DNA from: Aphanothece hegewaldii CCALA 016
GTDB taxonomy: Bacteria > Cyanobacteriota > Cyanobacteriia > Cyanobacteriales > Microcystaceae
Length of the DNA stretch: 34,735 nt
Assembly (NCBI RefSeq): GCF_003007785.1
Contig: NZ_PXOH01000043.1
Coordinates: 1 to 34,735 of the forward strand
Direction: 5' to 3'
Made by a program: the position numbers and the translations under genes. How positions within the stretch are numbered: position 1 is the first letter of the stretch; each line of letters starts with the position of its first letter. The notes under the pieces were generated by a model. That model saw only the letters and a program-made list of their open reading frames with translations, was not told where the DNA came from and did no database searches. Of the stretch, positions 23,119-32,400 are shown in pieces.

Positions 23119-24228
23119 ATGGCGACGATTAAAGGAAATTCAGGAAATAACAATTTAACGGGAACGACAGAAAATGATTTTATCTATGGTTACGATGGTT
23201 TAGATACTCTAACTGGGTTAGCAGGAAATGACAGACTAGAAGCAGGAAATGGTAACGATATCCTTGATGGTGGAAGTGGTGCAGATACGATGATTGGTGG
23301 AAATGGCGATGATACTTATATTATCGATCGTATCTCTGATGTGATTATCGAAATACCAGGAGAGGGAGTCGATACGATAAAAACATCGATTAGCTATACC
23401 ATGAGTGACAACTACGTTAATAATTTAATTCTCACTGGCAATAGTAATCTTAATGGTACAGGGAATAGTTACGATAATGTCATCACTGGCAATAATGGAA
23501 AAAATATTCTAAAAGGGGGTGATGGCAATGACACTATTTATGGATATGTCGATGATACTCTCTATGGTGAAAAAGGCGATGATTATTTAACTGGAGGAAG
23601 TTACATTGATGGCGATGCCACTATATATGGAGGAGAGGGAAACGATACAGTATCTGGTTTTGGCGTGATGTATGGCAATGCGGGAAATGACCTTTTAACG
23701 CCTGGGGAGTATAGTACTGCATATGGTGGTATAGGTAATGATACTCTAACGGGTTATCAGAGTGCATCTTATGGAGAAGGTGGAAATGATTTAATTACGG
23801 GTTTTCAGTTTTACGGCAACGGTGGTAATGGAAATGATACTTTAAAAGGCGGTGATTTTTCTTTCTTAGAAGGAGGTAAAGGAGAAGATACCTTAATTTG
23901 TTACAAAGATTATGACACCGATGAACATACTATAATTTTTAATGCTTCAAATGAAGGAATTGATACGATTATTGACTTTGATCCTGATACAGATAGTTTA
24001 CAAGTGTCTGCTTCGGGTTTTGGTGGTATAACTGCCGGGGTGACTATTTCCTCTACACAGTTCAAATATGGAATAAGTGCGACAACTTCTAGTCAACGTT
24101 TTATCTACGATACAGCAACAGGATATTTACGCTTTGATATTGATGGGAGTGGTTCCACTTCAGCTACCGTATTAGCTATTTTCCAAGGCGCACCCACTTT
24201 AAATAATAGCGATATTAATGTGATTTAA
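23119..24228 (+). CDS. RTX calcium-binding repeat protein, probably secreted
   Basis: This 369-residue acidic, glycine/asparagine-rich protein has hemolysin-type calcium-binding repeats. Classic nonapeptides (GGxGxDxLx) occupy ~28-80, ending in DDTYIID, then come a beta-roll spacer (~85-135), further repeats (~135-265) and a C-terminal domain (~270-369) with FDPDTDSLQVSASGFGG and YDTATGYLRFDIDGSGS, common in cyanobacterial RTX proteins. There is no Sec signal, as expected for type I secretion, whose signal lies in the C-terminus. No enzymatic domain is present, so it may be structural or a remnant of a larger protein. In the middle the repeats run at about 14-18 residues instead of 9. No ABC secretion genes are nearby. 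Confidence 0.85.
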   Translation: MATIKGNSGNNNLTGTTENDFIYGYDGLDTLTGLAGNDRLEAGNGNDILDGGSGADTMIGGNGDDTYIIDRISDVIIEIPGEGVDTIKTSISYTMSDNYVNNLILTGNSNLNGTGNSYDNVITGNNGKNILKGGDGNDTIYGYVDDTLYGEKGDDYLTGGSYIDGDATIYGGEGNDTVSGFGVMYGNAGNDLLTPGEYSTAYGGIGNDTLTGYQSASYGEGGNDLITGFQFYGNGGNGNDTLKGGDFSFLEGGKGEDTLICYKDYDTDEHTIIFNASNEGIDTIIDFDPDTDSLQVSASGFGGITAGVTISSTQFKYGISATTSSQRFIYDTATGYLRFDIDGSGSTSATVLAIFQGAPTLNNSDINVI

Positions 24229-24612
24229 CTCAAGTGAAGTAAATAAATTGTAGGGTATTTTAATCAGATAGTTACTAATTCTGTACGCAAATATTGCATT
24301 GAGTTTAAAATTAGCTTTATAGACTTTTATCTCTAATGGACGAACTACGCGCCCTCTATCGAGTCTCAATCTAACTACTAGAATTAGATAGCCTTCTCGA
24401 CTACTTTAATTTGTACGACGAGAGAGTTTAAAGCTAAAACTTTTACGTCAACCGCTTAAATAGTTAAGGTTAAAATTAGTTAACATTTTCTTGGTTGACA
24501 ACCTTCTAGTTTTAAAGTTAATTATTCTTTTGTTAAGGTGCTATTGAAATTTTAGGAGATTTGCTGCCATTTGACTACATTATTGTTAAATCTTTACAAT
24601 ACCCTTTTAAAT
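24229..24612. other. Convergent intergenic region, RTX gene to clpX
   Basis: AT-rich, with several short weak inverted repeats (for example ATCTAA/TTAGAT around 24370-24391) but no stem with a U-tract on either strand. A short frame starting ATGGACGAACTACGC at 24337 stops after 12 codons. No tRNA or recognisable small RNA is seen. Confidence 0.55.
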
Positions 24613-25962
24613 TTAAGCAGATTCTTGACTTGGGATTGAAGACGGGTGAATCAAAATCTCGGCGGTAGAACGTTTGTTAACCATTTCTTCAGTAATGGTA
24701 CATTGTCTTAAGTCTTTGCGAGACGGTAATTCGTACATCACATCCAGCATTAATTCTTCGACAATACCGCGTAATGCTCTCGCGCCTGTTTTCCGTCGAT
24801 GGGCTTCTTGTGCGATCGCTTTTACGGCATCAGCTTTAAATTCTAACTGAACGTTGTCCATCTTCAGCAGTTTTTGATACTGTTTGACTAGAGCGTTTTT
24901 GGGCTGAGTCAAGATCGCCATCAATGTCTCTTCATCTAAAGGATCTAAGGCTGCCATTACGGGAATACGTCCCACAAATTCGGGTATCATGCCGAATTTC
25001 ACTAAATCTTCGGGTTCAACTTGTTTTAGTAAGTCCGCAACACGTTTATCTTTAGATGCTTGGTTTTCCCCTGGACGAATAAAGCCCATTGCTTTTTTGC
25101 CGTTGCGCTGTTCTATGACGCGATCTAAACCAACAAATGCCCCACCGCAGATAAAGAGGATATTGCTTGTATCAATTTGAATACAGTCTTGATAGGGGTG
25201 TTTGCGTCCACCTTGGGGAGGAACATTAGCCACTGTTCCTTCTAACATTTTTAATAAAGCTTGTTGTACGCCTTCCCCTGAGACATCCCTAGTAATTGAG
25301 GGGTTTTCGCTTTTACGAGCTATTTTATCGATTTCGTCGATATAAATGATCCCGCGTTGGGCTTCTTCCACATCAAGATCAGCAACTTGGAGGAGTCTGA
25401 GTAAGATATTTTCGACATCTTCTCCAACATAACCTGCTTCTGTTAAGGTTGTGGCATCTGCTACAGCAAAAGGAACATCTAATATCTTGGCTAAAGTTTG
25501 AGCGAGTAGGGTTTTTCCTGATCCCGTTGGACCCACCAGCAGAATGTTAGATTTTTGCAGTTCTACGATGTCATCTGTGTTGAGACCTGCTTTTCGAGAT
25601 TGGATGTCATTTAGCCGCTTGTAGTGGTTATAAACGGCAACTGAGAGGACTTTTTTGGCCTCCTGCTGCCCAATGACATATTCATCCAGATGTTTTTTAA
25701 TTTCTCTGGGTTTGGGGATTTGGGTTAGTGAAAGACGATCGCGGTTAGTTTTCCGTTTCCCGTTTCCTGGGCGATCTTCGGGTCGAGAATTTCCTGCCGC
25801 TACTGGAGTTGGCTGCTCTAACAGTTCCTCATCTAGAATTTCATTGCATAGCTCTACACACTCATCACAAATATATACCCCAGGTCCTGCGATCAGTTTT
25901 CGTACTTGCTCTTGTGATTTACCACAAAACGAACATTTTAGATGAGAGTCATATTTAGACAT
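24613..25962 (-). CDS. clpX: ATP-dependent Clp protease ATP-binding subunit ClpX
   Basis: ClpX is a hexameric AAA+ unfoldase that feeds ssrA-tagged and other substrates to ClpP. The N-terminal zinc finger uses Cys10, Cys13, Cys32 and Cys35. A charged, variable linker (~45-80) follows. The AAA+ core has Walker A GPTGSGKT (144-151), pore loop GYVG (177-180), Walker B IIYIDE (205-210), and sensor residues downstream in FVGRIPV and the KTGARALR box. The length of 449 residues is normal for cyanobacteria. It follows clpP by 9 nt and is certainly co-transcribed with it; tig precedes both. Terminator sequences downstream are not obvious. Confidence 0.97.
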   Translation of the reverse strand: MSKYDSHLKCSFCGKSQEQVRKLIAGPGVYICDECVELCNEILDEELLEQPTPVAAGNSRPEDRPGNGKRKTNRDRLSLTQIPKPREIKKHLDEYVIGQQEAKKVLSVAVYNHYKRLNDIQSRKAGLNTDDIVELQKSNILLVGPTGSGKTLLAQTLAKILDVPFAVADATTLTEAGYVGEDVENILLRLLQVADLDVEEAQRGIIYIDEIDKIARKSENPSITRDVSGEGVQQALLKMLEGTVANVPPQGGRKHPYQDCIQIDTSNILFICGGAFVGLDRVIEQRNGKKAMGFIRPGENQASKDKRVADLLKQVEPEDLVKFGMIPEFVGRIPVMAALDPLDEETLMAILTQPKNALVKQYQKLLKMDNVQLEFKADAVKAIAQEAHRRKTGARALRGIVEELMLDVMYELPSRKDLRQCTITEEMVNKRSTAEILIHPSSIPSQESA

Positions 25963-25971
25963 AAGCCGTTT

Positions 25972-26661
25972 TTACCTGAGTGATGTAACCGGAATAGTGG
26001 GATCAGCAAGTGCCTCACGACAAATTACTTGGTCAATTAAACCATAGTTTTTCGCGTCTTGGGCTGACATATAAAAGTCGCGTTCCGTATCATTGGCGAT
26101 CGTTTCGTAGGGCTGACCTGTATTACTCGACAACATTTCATTTAGCCGTCTTTTGATGTATAGAATTTCTCTTGCTTGAATTTCGATTTCTACGGCTTGT
26201 CCTTGTGCGCCACCCAGGGGTTGATGGATCATGATGCGACTGCTTGGTAAAGCCATCCGTTTACCTTTGGTTCCACTGGAGAGGAGAAATGCTCCCATAC
26301 TTGCTGCGATGCCAAAACAAATTGTTGCAACATCTGGGCGGATTTGCTGAATTGTATCATAAATCGCTAGTCCTGCATAGACTGAGCCACCTGGAGAGTT
26401 TATATACAACTGGATATCTTTCTCTGGATCTTCTGCATCAAGATACAACAATTGAGCCACAATTGAGTCAGCAACATTATCATCTATGGCTGTCCCTAAA
26501 AATATAATTCTTTCCCGTAATAAACGAGAGTAGATATCAAAGGCTCGCTCTCCCATGCCTGATTGTTCTACAACCATCGGCACGATATTTTCTGGGCCTG
26601 AATAGATGAGTGGAGAACGATGACTAAAAATCGGATAATCAGGTGATTGTGATTGAACCAT
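25972..26661 (-). CDS. clpP: ATP-dependent Clp protease proteolytic subunit ClpP
   Basis: This is the serine peptidase subunit of the ClpXP machine. The catalytic triad is Ser121 (GIAASMGAF), His146 (RIMIHQP) and Asp195 (TERDFYMS). The triad spacing of 25 and 49 is the same as E. coli Ser97/His122/Asp171. All three residues are present, so this is an active ClpP and not the catalytically dead ClpR that cyanobacteria also have. The 229-residue chain carries an N-terminal extension of roughly 24 residues relative to E. coli, typical of the paralogue encoded next to clpX. There is a 185-nt gap after tig that could hold its own promoter. Confidence 0.97.
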   Translation of the reverse strand: MVQSQSPDYPIFSHRSPLIYSGPENIVPMVVEQSGMGERAFDIYSRLLRERIIFLGTAIDDNVADSIVAQLLYLDAEDPEKDIQLYINSPGGSVYAGLAIYDTIQQIRPDVATICFGIAASMGAFLLSSGTKGKRMALPSSRIMIHQPLGGAQGQAVEIEIQAREILYIKRRLNEMLSSNTGQPYETIANDTERDFYMSAQDAKNYGLIDQVICREALADPTIPVTSLR

Positions 26662-26846
26662 ATATTTGTAAAGATAAGCGCAAACTAATAATAATTTGCC
26701 AATATTAAACGTTTTTTCGTTTTGCTATTTAACAAAACATGAGTTAATAGAGTTTCCTCTACTCTTTACATTATGACTTAACTTTAACCGAAATGGGGCA
26801 AAATTTGGGGTAGGGGAATCACCCGCTCCCCCATAATCTGATCAGT

Positions 26847-28232
26847 TTATTCTTCTTCGGCTGTTACTGACTCTATGTCTATTGTGTCTTCTATTTCGTC
26901 TGTTTCAGGATCTAGTGTTCCTTTGGGGACTAAAGTAATAGATGCCTTTTCTTGTAGCCAATCTAAGGTTTTTTGTGTGGTAATCTCTTCTGTGATCACT
27001 TCTTGTAGGCGATCGGGATCGACATCTTGTCCGGCGAGTTGTTCGGATATTTCTTGAATTCGAGTATCAACTTCTTCAGGAGTAGCCGTAATTCCTTCTA
27101 TTTGGGCAATTTTCTGTAAAACTAGGGCTTGTGTGAGTCGTTCGATGGCTTCTGGTCGAATTTCAACCCGCATTCGAGACACCATCTCCGCGTTAAACAA
27201 TTGGCGAATATTCATGCCCATTTGTTCCATTTGCATAGCGGTTTGGGTGAGCATTTGATTGACTTGTCGTTCGATCAGGGTTTCGGGTAGATCGGCGGTA
27301 CTAATTTCTACCAAAGCTTTCGTTAACGCTTCATGAATGCTATTTTTTGTAGCTGTTTCGGCTTGCTCAGAGTAACGTTTTTCTAAAGATTCTTTAAGTT
27401 CTGCAAAGGTTTCAAACTCACTAACATCTTGAGCAAAATCGTCATCAAGTTCAGGCAGTTCTTTCGCTTTAACTTCTTTGAGAGTGATTGTAAAAACAAC
27501 TGGTTTACCCGCTAAATCCTCTCTTGGATAATCTTCAGGAAACGTCAGGGTTAAATCTTTTGTTTCTTCGGGGGACATTCCGGCAATACCTTCAATCATG
27601 CCATCAATGAAACGCCCTTCGACGAGATCAACACGAAAATCTGTACCTTGTACACCTTGAATAGCTTCTGCCTCTTCTCCCTCTTCTGTTAACGTTTTTC
27701 CTTCATAATCAATAATAGCGACATCACCAAGTTGAGCGGCGCGATCTTCAACTGGAACTAAAATCGCTTTCTCTTCTTGTTTTTCACTCAGCCATGTTTC
27801 AACTTCTTGGGGATCGTAGTCCGTTTCTTCGGCAGTTATTGTCAAATTTTGATAATCTCCAGGTTCAACCGTCGGGGGAACATCCACAGAAGCAGAAAAG
27901 ATCAACGGTTCGCCTGGCTGGTATTTTTCGACTAATTCCTCGAAACTAGAAACAAGTTTAAGATTTCCGAGCGATTCAATATCTTCTTGCTTGATCGCCT
28001 CATCAAGAGCCGATTGTATCATATCTTCGACGACAGTAGCTTTAATGCGGGCTTGTCCCATGCGTTGGATGAGGATAGGACGCGGGACTTTTCCTGGGCG
28101 AAATCCTGGGATTTGTGCGGAGCGTGCTAAATTTTGGATAACTTTTTCGTAAGCGTTTTTTGAGGTTTCGGCCGAAATTTCGATTTCCAAGCCAACTTGA
28201 CTGGCAGGAAGTTTTTCCTGAGTAACTTTCAT
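26847..28232 (-). CDS. tig: Trigger factor, ribosome-associated chaperone
   Basis: Trigger factor binds at the ribosome exit tunnel and shields nascent chains. The 461-residue acidic protein has the N-terminal ribosome-binding domain with the tail signature PGFRPGKVP (~40-48), a middle FKBP-like prolyl isomerase domain (~165-250, with GDVAIIDYEG and the FTITLKEVK end), and a long helical C-terminal arm domain (~260-440). The C-terminus ends in a highly acidic tail. It is the first gene of tig-clpP-clpX and diverges from asd across 185-200 nt. This layout couples folding help at synthesis with quality-control proteolysis and is conserved in cyanobacteria as I recall it. Confidence 0.96.
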   Translation of the reverse strand: MKVTQEKLPASQVGLEIEISAETSKNAYEKVIQNLARSAQIPGFRPGKVPRPILIQRMGQARIKATVVEDMIQSALDEAIKQEDIESLGNLKLVSSFEELVEKYQPGEPLIFSASVDVPPTVEPGDYQNLTITAEETDYDPQEVETWLSEKQEEKAILVPVEDRAAQLGDVAIIDYEGKTLTEEGEEAEAIQGVQGTDFRVDLVEGRFIDGMIEGIAGMSPEETKDLTLTFPEDYPREDLAGKPVVFTITLKEVKAKELPELDDDFAQDVSEFETFAELKESLEKRYSEQAETATKNSIHEALTKALVEISTADLPETLIERQVNQMLTQTAMQMEQMGMNIRQLFNAEMVSRMRVEIRPEAIERLTQALVLQKIAQIEGITATPEEVDTRIQEISEQLAGQDVDPDRLQEVITEEITTQKTLDWLQEKASITLVPKGTLDPETDEIEDTIDIESVTAEEE

Positions 28233-28419
28233 TGATTTTTCTTTTCTATAACGATTAACAAATGGCTTCTGAATGGGGACTTCTCATGATATCCTTTTAT
28301 CAGATATCCTCTCATTCTACAAGGCATAACGATCTTATTATTCTAGCCTTGAAAGGGTACTATGTGTATATAATGCTAACCCAAAAGCAAAATAATCAGA
28401 AACCGTAAATAAAGCCATT

Positions 28420-28424
28420 GGAGG
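28420..28424 (+). promoter_or_regulatory. Shine-Dalgarno GGAGG that sets the asd start
   Basis: GGAGG lies 8 nt before the TTG at 28433 and would be inside the coding sequence if the upstream TTG at 28418 were used. It therefore supports TTG-28433 as the true asd start. Confidence 0.75.
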
Positions 28425-28432
28425 AAAGCAAT

Positions 28433-29470
28433 TTGTCTAATTCAGTACGGGTGGCTGTTTTGGGAGCAACGGGAGCCGTTGGAACCGAACTATTAGAATT
28501 ATTGGATAGTCGTCAATTTCCCTTGGCGAGTTTAAAACTGTTGGCCTCTCCTCGAACTGCAGGTCAAACTATATTATTTAAAGGGGAAAATTTAGTTATT
28601 GAAGCGGTTGATGAGAAGTCTTTTGTTGATGTTGATATTGTGTTGGCTTCTGCGGGAAGTTCGACATCTAAACAATGGGTTAAAACGATCGTTGATTCAG
28701 GAGCCGTAATCATCGATAATTCTAGTGCCTTTCGCATGGACAAAGATGTCCCTCTAATTGTCCCAGAAATTAATCCCACCGCAGCCGAACACCACAAAGG
28801 CATTATTGCTAATCCGAATTGTACAACGATTCTGTTGGGGATGGCGATTTGGCCACTCCATCAAGTGCAACCCATTAAACGTATTGTGGTGGCTACTTAT
28901 CAGTCAGCCAGTGGCGCTGGTGCTAGAGCAATGGAAGAACTCAAAACCCAAGCCCAAGCGATTTTAAATCAACTTGAACCCAAAGCCGAATCTTTTCCCT
29001 ATCCGTTGGCTTTCAACCTTTTTCCTCACAACTCGTCTTTAAATGAGTTAGGATATTGTGAGGAAGAGATGAAGATGATTAACGAAACTCGGAAAATTTT
29101 TAATGACACCCAAATCCAAGTCAGCGCCACATGTATTAGAGTTCCAGTGTTGCGGGCTCACTCGGAAGCGGTTAATCTAGAATTTGAGCAACCTTTCGCA
29201 GTCGAAAAAGCTAGAGAAATCTTAAAAACGGCTCCAGGCGTTACATTAGTCGAAGATTGGCAAAATAATTATTTTCCGATGCCGATGGATGCCACTGGTA
29301 AAGATGATGTTCTCGTGGGGCGAATTCGTCAGGATCTTTCTCATCCCTGTGGTCTAGAATTATGGCTATGTGGTGACCAAATTCGCAAAGGGGCTGCTCT
29401 AAATGCGGTACAAATTGCTGAATTATTGGTAAAAAATAATCTGCTACGTCCTCAAGCCGTTGCAGTATAA
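28433..29470 (+). CDS. asd: Aspartate-semialdehyde dehydrogenase
   Basis: Asd reduces aspartyl phosphate to aspartate semialdehyde with NADPH, at the branch to lysine/diaminopimelate, threonine and methionine. The NADP loop GATGAVG is at residues 11-17, the catalytic cysteine is Cys130 in NPNCTT, and the base lies in RVPVLRAHSEAVN (His ~242). The chosen start is TTG at 28433 (345 residues), because a strong GGAGG precedes it by 8 nt and the N-terminus then matches the family. A candidate -10 TATAAT is at 28369-28374 (possible -35 TTGAAA at 28349, spacing short at 14). It is followed 13 nt later by dapA, the next enzyme of the lysine pathway. Confidence 0.95.
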   Translation: MSNSVRVAVLGATGAVGTELLELLDSRQFPLASLKLLASPRTAGQTILFKGENLVIEAVDEKSFVDVDIVLASAGSSTSKQWVKTIVDSGAVIIDNSSAFRMDKDVPLIVPEINPTAAEHHKGIIANPNCTTILLGMAIWPLHQVQPIKRIVVATYQSASGAGARAMEELKTQAQAILNQLEPKAESFPYPLAFNLFPHNSSLNELGYCEEEMKMINETRKIFNDTQIQVSATCIRVPVLRAHSEAVNLEFEQPFAVEKAREILKTAPGVTLVEDWQNNYFPMPMDATGKDDVLVGRIRQDLSHPCGLELWLCGDQIRKGAALNAVQIAELLVKNNLLRPQAVAV

Positions 29471-29483
29471 TAGGAAAAGGGGA

Positions 29484-30377
29484 ATGACGAATCAAAAAAG
29501 TTTTGGACGAGTTTTGACGGCAATGGTAACGCCCTTCGATGAGTCGGGACACGTTAACTACGAAGTAGCCGAAAAGTTAGCAACGTATTTAGTAACTCAT
29601 GGTAGTGATGGGTTAGTGGTTTGCGGGACTACGGGAGAGTCACCCGCCCTCACTTGGGACGAAGAATATGAGTTATTTAAGGTGGTTAAAAATGCCGTTG
29701 GACATCAAGCCAAAATTTTAGCAGGAACGGGATCAAATAGCACCTCTGAAGCCATAGAAGCGACAAAAAAAGCCGCTAAATTGGGATTAGATGGCTCTTT
29801 ACAAGTCGTTCCCTATTACAATAAACCCCCCCAAGAAGGTCTGTATGAGCATTTTAAGGCGATCGCTCTTGCCTGTCCAGATTTTCCAGTTATGTTGTAT
29901 AATGTACCAGGAAGAACGGGACAAAACCTTTTACCCGAAACGGTGGCCAAACTAGCCGAAATTGACAACATTGTGGCAATCAAAGAAGCAAGCGGCAACA
30001 TCGAACAAGTCTGTAAGGTTCGTTGTCTAACCCATTCCTCTTTTGCGATTTATTCTGGTGATGATTCCCTGACTTTGCCCATGATGACGGTTGGTGGTAT
30101 GGGTGTCGTCAGTGTTGCTAGTCATTTGGTGGGCGAACAAATACAGCAAATGATTCAAGCCTTTGAGGTGGGAAAAACCGATTTAGCTGTAGAATTAAAC
30201 CTCAAGCTATTTAATTTGTTTAAAGTGCTTTTTTGTACGACTAATCCCATTCCAGTCAAAGCAGCATTAAATAAACAAGGCTGGCAAGTGGGGAAACTGC
30301 GTTTGCCTCTAAGTTCTCTATCCCTAGAGCTATTGCCTTCTTTAGAAGCGGTGATGCAAGATTTAGACTTACTTTGA
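29484..30377 (+). CDS. dapA: 4-hydroxy-tetrahydrodipicolinate synthase
   Basis: DapA condenses pyruvate with aspartate semialdehyde, the first committed step to diaminopimelate and lysine, and uses the product of asd just upstream. The TIM-barrel lyase family is shown by GTTGES (48-53), Tyr139 in MLYNVPGRTG and the Schiff-base Lys167 in VAIKEASG. The length of 297 residues is normal. The longest frame would start at a TTG inside the asd end (29460), but the ATG at 29484 has AGGAA 7 nt upstream and gives the usual N-terminus. A 233-nt gap to the RNase J gene suggests that gene has its own leader or promoter. Confidence 0.96.
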   Translation: MTNQKSFGRVLTAMVTPFDESGHVNYEVAEKLATYLVTHGSDGLVVCGTTGESPALTWDEEYELFKVVKNAVGHQAKILAGTGSNSTSEAIEATKKAAKLGLDGSLQVVPYYNKPPQEGLYEHFKAIALACPDFPVMLYNVPGRTGQNLLPETVAKLAEIDNIVAIKEASGNIEQVCKVRCLTHSSFAIYSGDDSLTLPMMTVGGMGVVSVASHLVGEQIQQMIQAFEVGKTDLAVELNLKLFNLFKVLFCTTNPIPVKAALNKQGWQVGKLRLPLSSLSLELLPSLEAVMQDLDLL

Positions 30378-30610
30378 TGATTTTTGCGTAAAATTGCCTA
30401 ACTAGCTAGAAACAAAATAGACTAGAATAAAAATAAAGATATGTTCTAAGCTATAAAAAATTTGCTCAATTAGTGGCATATATAATAAATTGGTCAAAAA
30501 TTATAAAAACAGGGTATTAATAAATTAATTAAAGGAAACTGGATAAAAACAATTTCATTTTATTAAAGCGCTTAAACGACTAACAAAAACAATCCAATTG
30601 AAGGAAACTA

Positions 30611-32365
30611 ATGACACAAAACGAAACTCAATCATTACTCAAAATTATCCCCTTGGGCGGTCTACATGAAATCGGAAAAAATACTTGTGTCTTTGAATAC
30701 GAAGACGAAATGATTTTAGTCGATGCAGGTTTAGGCTTTCCCACAGAAGAGATGCACGGGGTTAATATCGTTTTACCCGATATGACATATTTACAGGAAA
30801 ATCGCCATAAAATAAAAGGAATGATCGTCACTCACGGACATGAAGATCATATTGGTGGTTTACCCTATCATCTCAAACATTTTGATATTCCTATTATCTA
30901 CGCACCTCGTTTAGCCACTGCGCTTTTACGAGATAAATTAGCAGAAGTTGGACTCGCAAACCGAACCACTTTAGAAACAGTATCACCCCGACAAACTGTC
31001 CGTTTAGGTCGATATTTTGCCGTTGAATATATTCGTAATACTCATTCAATGGCGGATAGTTTTACAGTGGCAATTACAACACCAATAGGCGTAATTATCC
31101 ATACTGGTGATTTTAAAATCGATCATACACCAGTAGATAAAGAATATTTCGACTTACAAAAACTAAGCGAATACGGCGAAAAAGGTGTTTTATGTCTTTT
31201 GAGTGACTCGACTAACTCAGAAGTACCCGGTTTTACACCTTCTGAGTCCTCAGTATATCCTCACCTAGATCGCGTATTCGCACAAGCCCCAGGACGCTTG
31301 ATGCTGACAACTTTTGCTTCATCCGTCCATCGCATTCATCTCGTTCTACAACTCGCCCAAAAACATAACCGTAAAGTGGTTGTCGTTGGTCGATCGATGC
31401 TGAATGTCATTGCTCACGCTCGGAATTTGGGCTATATTAAATGTCCAGATAGTATATTTGAACCAATTAAAGCGATTAAGAGTTTACCCGATGAAAAGAT
31501 CTTGATTTTAACTACAGGATCTCAAGGGGAACCTCTAGCAGGAATGACACGTATTGCCAAAGGAATGCACCCTCAAATTAGAATTCAGCAAGGGGATACC
31601 ATTATATTCTCAGCTAACCCAATACCGGGAAATACGATCGCAGTCGTTAACATCATCGATCAACTGATGATGCAAGGTGCAAATGTTGTTTATGGACGCG
31701 ATAAAGGGATTCATGTTTCGGGACACGGCGCACAAGAAGACCAAAAACTTATGTTAGCCTTGACTAAACCTAAGTTTTTTATGCCGGTACACGGTGAACA
31801 TCGGATGTTAGTCAAACATTCCCAAACTGCCCAAAGCTTAGGTGTTCCGCCCGAAAATATTGTAATTGTCAAAAATGGCGACATTATTGGATTATCACCC
31901 GATAGTATAAGTGTAATTGGGCAGGTTACAAGCGGTATTGAACTCGTCGATCAATCAGGGATCGTTCAAGAACACGTCATGCAAGATCGCCGACAACTCG
32001 CTGATGATGGCGTAGTAACGATCGCAGCAACCGTCAGCGCAGAAGGAAAACTGCTCACTCAACCAGAAATTCATCTAAGAGGAGTGGTGACAAGTGTCGA
32101 GCGCTCATTATTAAATCAACTGATTATACGGTCAATTGAGCGCACAATCACCGAAAAATGGGAAGAATACACCCAAAGCTCAAACCCTGAAACACAATTA
32201 GCACAATTGCGAGAAGAAATTGAAACTAACTTACAACGACTGATCAAACGAGAATTGCAAAGTCAACCGTTAGTCATCTTCTTACTACAAACCGCAAATA
32301 TAGAACCAGCAACCCAAACACGGGTTTATCGTCGTCGTCGTCCAACTGCTTCGATCGCATCTTAA
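30611..32365 (+). CDS. rnj: Ribonuclease J
   Basis: RNase J is a metallo-beta-lactamase/beta-CASP ribonuclease with endo- and 5'-exonuclease action in RNA maturation and decay. The zinc motif is HGHEDH (75-80), with further ligands in TGDFKIDHTP and the SDSTN motif. The beta-CASP domain covers ~205-375 and includes VVVGRSM, TTGSQGEP and HVSGHGAQED. The C-terminal histidine region FMPVHGEHRML follows. The 584-residue chain ends in a short basic arginine tail (YRRRRP). The Shine-Dalgarno AAGGAAA lies 4 nt or more before the ATG, after an AT-rich 233-nt leader region. It follows asd-dapA; the same order (asd, dapA, RNase J) is known in Synechocystis. Confidence 0.95.
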   Translation: MTQNETQSLLKIIPLGGLHEIGKNTCVFEYEDEMILVDAGLGFPTEEMHGVNIVLPDMTYLQENRHKIKGMIVTHGHEDHIGGLPYHLKHFDIPIIYAPRLATALLRDKLAEVGLANRTTLETVSPRQTVRLGRYFAVEYIRNTHSMADSFTVAITTPIGVIIHTGDFKIDHTPVDKEYFDLQKLSEYGEKGVLCLLSDSTNSEVPGFTPSESSVYPHLDRVFAQAPGRLMLTTFASSVHRIHLVLQLAQKHNRKVVVVGRSMLNVIAHARNLGYIKCPDSIFEPIKAIKSLPDEKILILTTGSQGEPLAGMTRIAKGMHPQIRIQQGDTIIFSANPIPGNTIAVVNIIDQLMMQGANVVYGRDKGIHVSGHGAQEDQKLMLALTKPKFFMPVHGEHRMLVKHSQTAQSLGVPPENIVIVKNGDIIGLSPDSISVIGQVTSGIELVDQSGIVQEHVMQDRRQLADDGVVTIAATVSAEGKLLTQPEIHLRGVVTSVERSLLNQLIIRSIERTITEKWEEYTQSSNPETQLAQLREEIETNLQRLIKRELQSQPLVIFLLQTANIEPATQTRVYRRRRPTASIAS

Positions 32366-32374
32366 AATAATTAG

Positions 32375-32397
32375 GGTGGGCAATGTCCCACCTTTTT
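32375..32397 (+). terminator. Intrinsic terminator after RNase J; GGTGGG/CCCACC palindrome
   Basis: A 6-bp G+C-rich stem GGTGGG/CCCACC with a 6-nt loop (32375-32392) is followed by TTTTT (32393-32397), ten bases after the stop. It is the second copy of the palindrome seen at 11435, here with a proper U-tract. It would also separate the gene from convergent hicA. Confidence 0.8.
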
Positions 32398-32400
32398 AGT

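Noticed and set aside
26800..26846. Terminator after tig (GGGGGA ... TCCCC inverted repeat)
   Set aside because: The possible stem has a long loop and no U-tract, and clpP follows on the same strand, so I could not support a terminator.
28349..28374. Sigma-70 type promoter TTGAAA/TATAAT for asd as a separate feature
   Set aside because: The spacer is only 14 bp; it is mentioned with asd but not strong enough to list.
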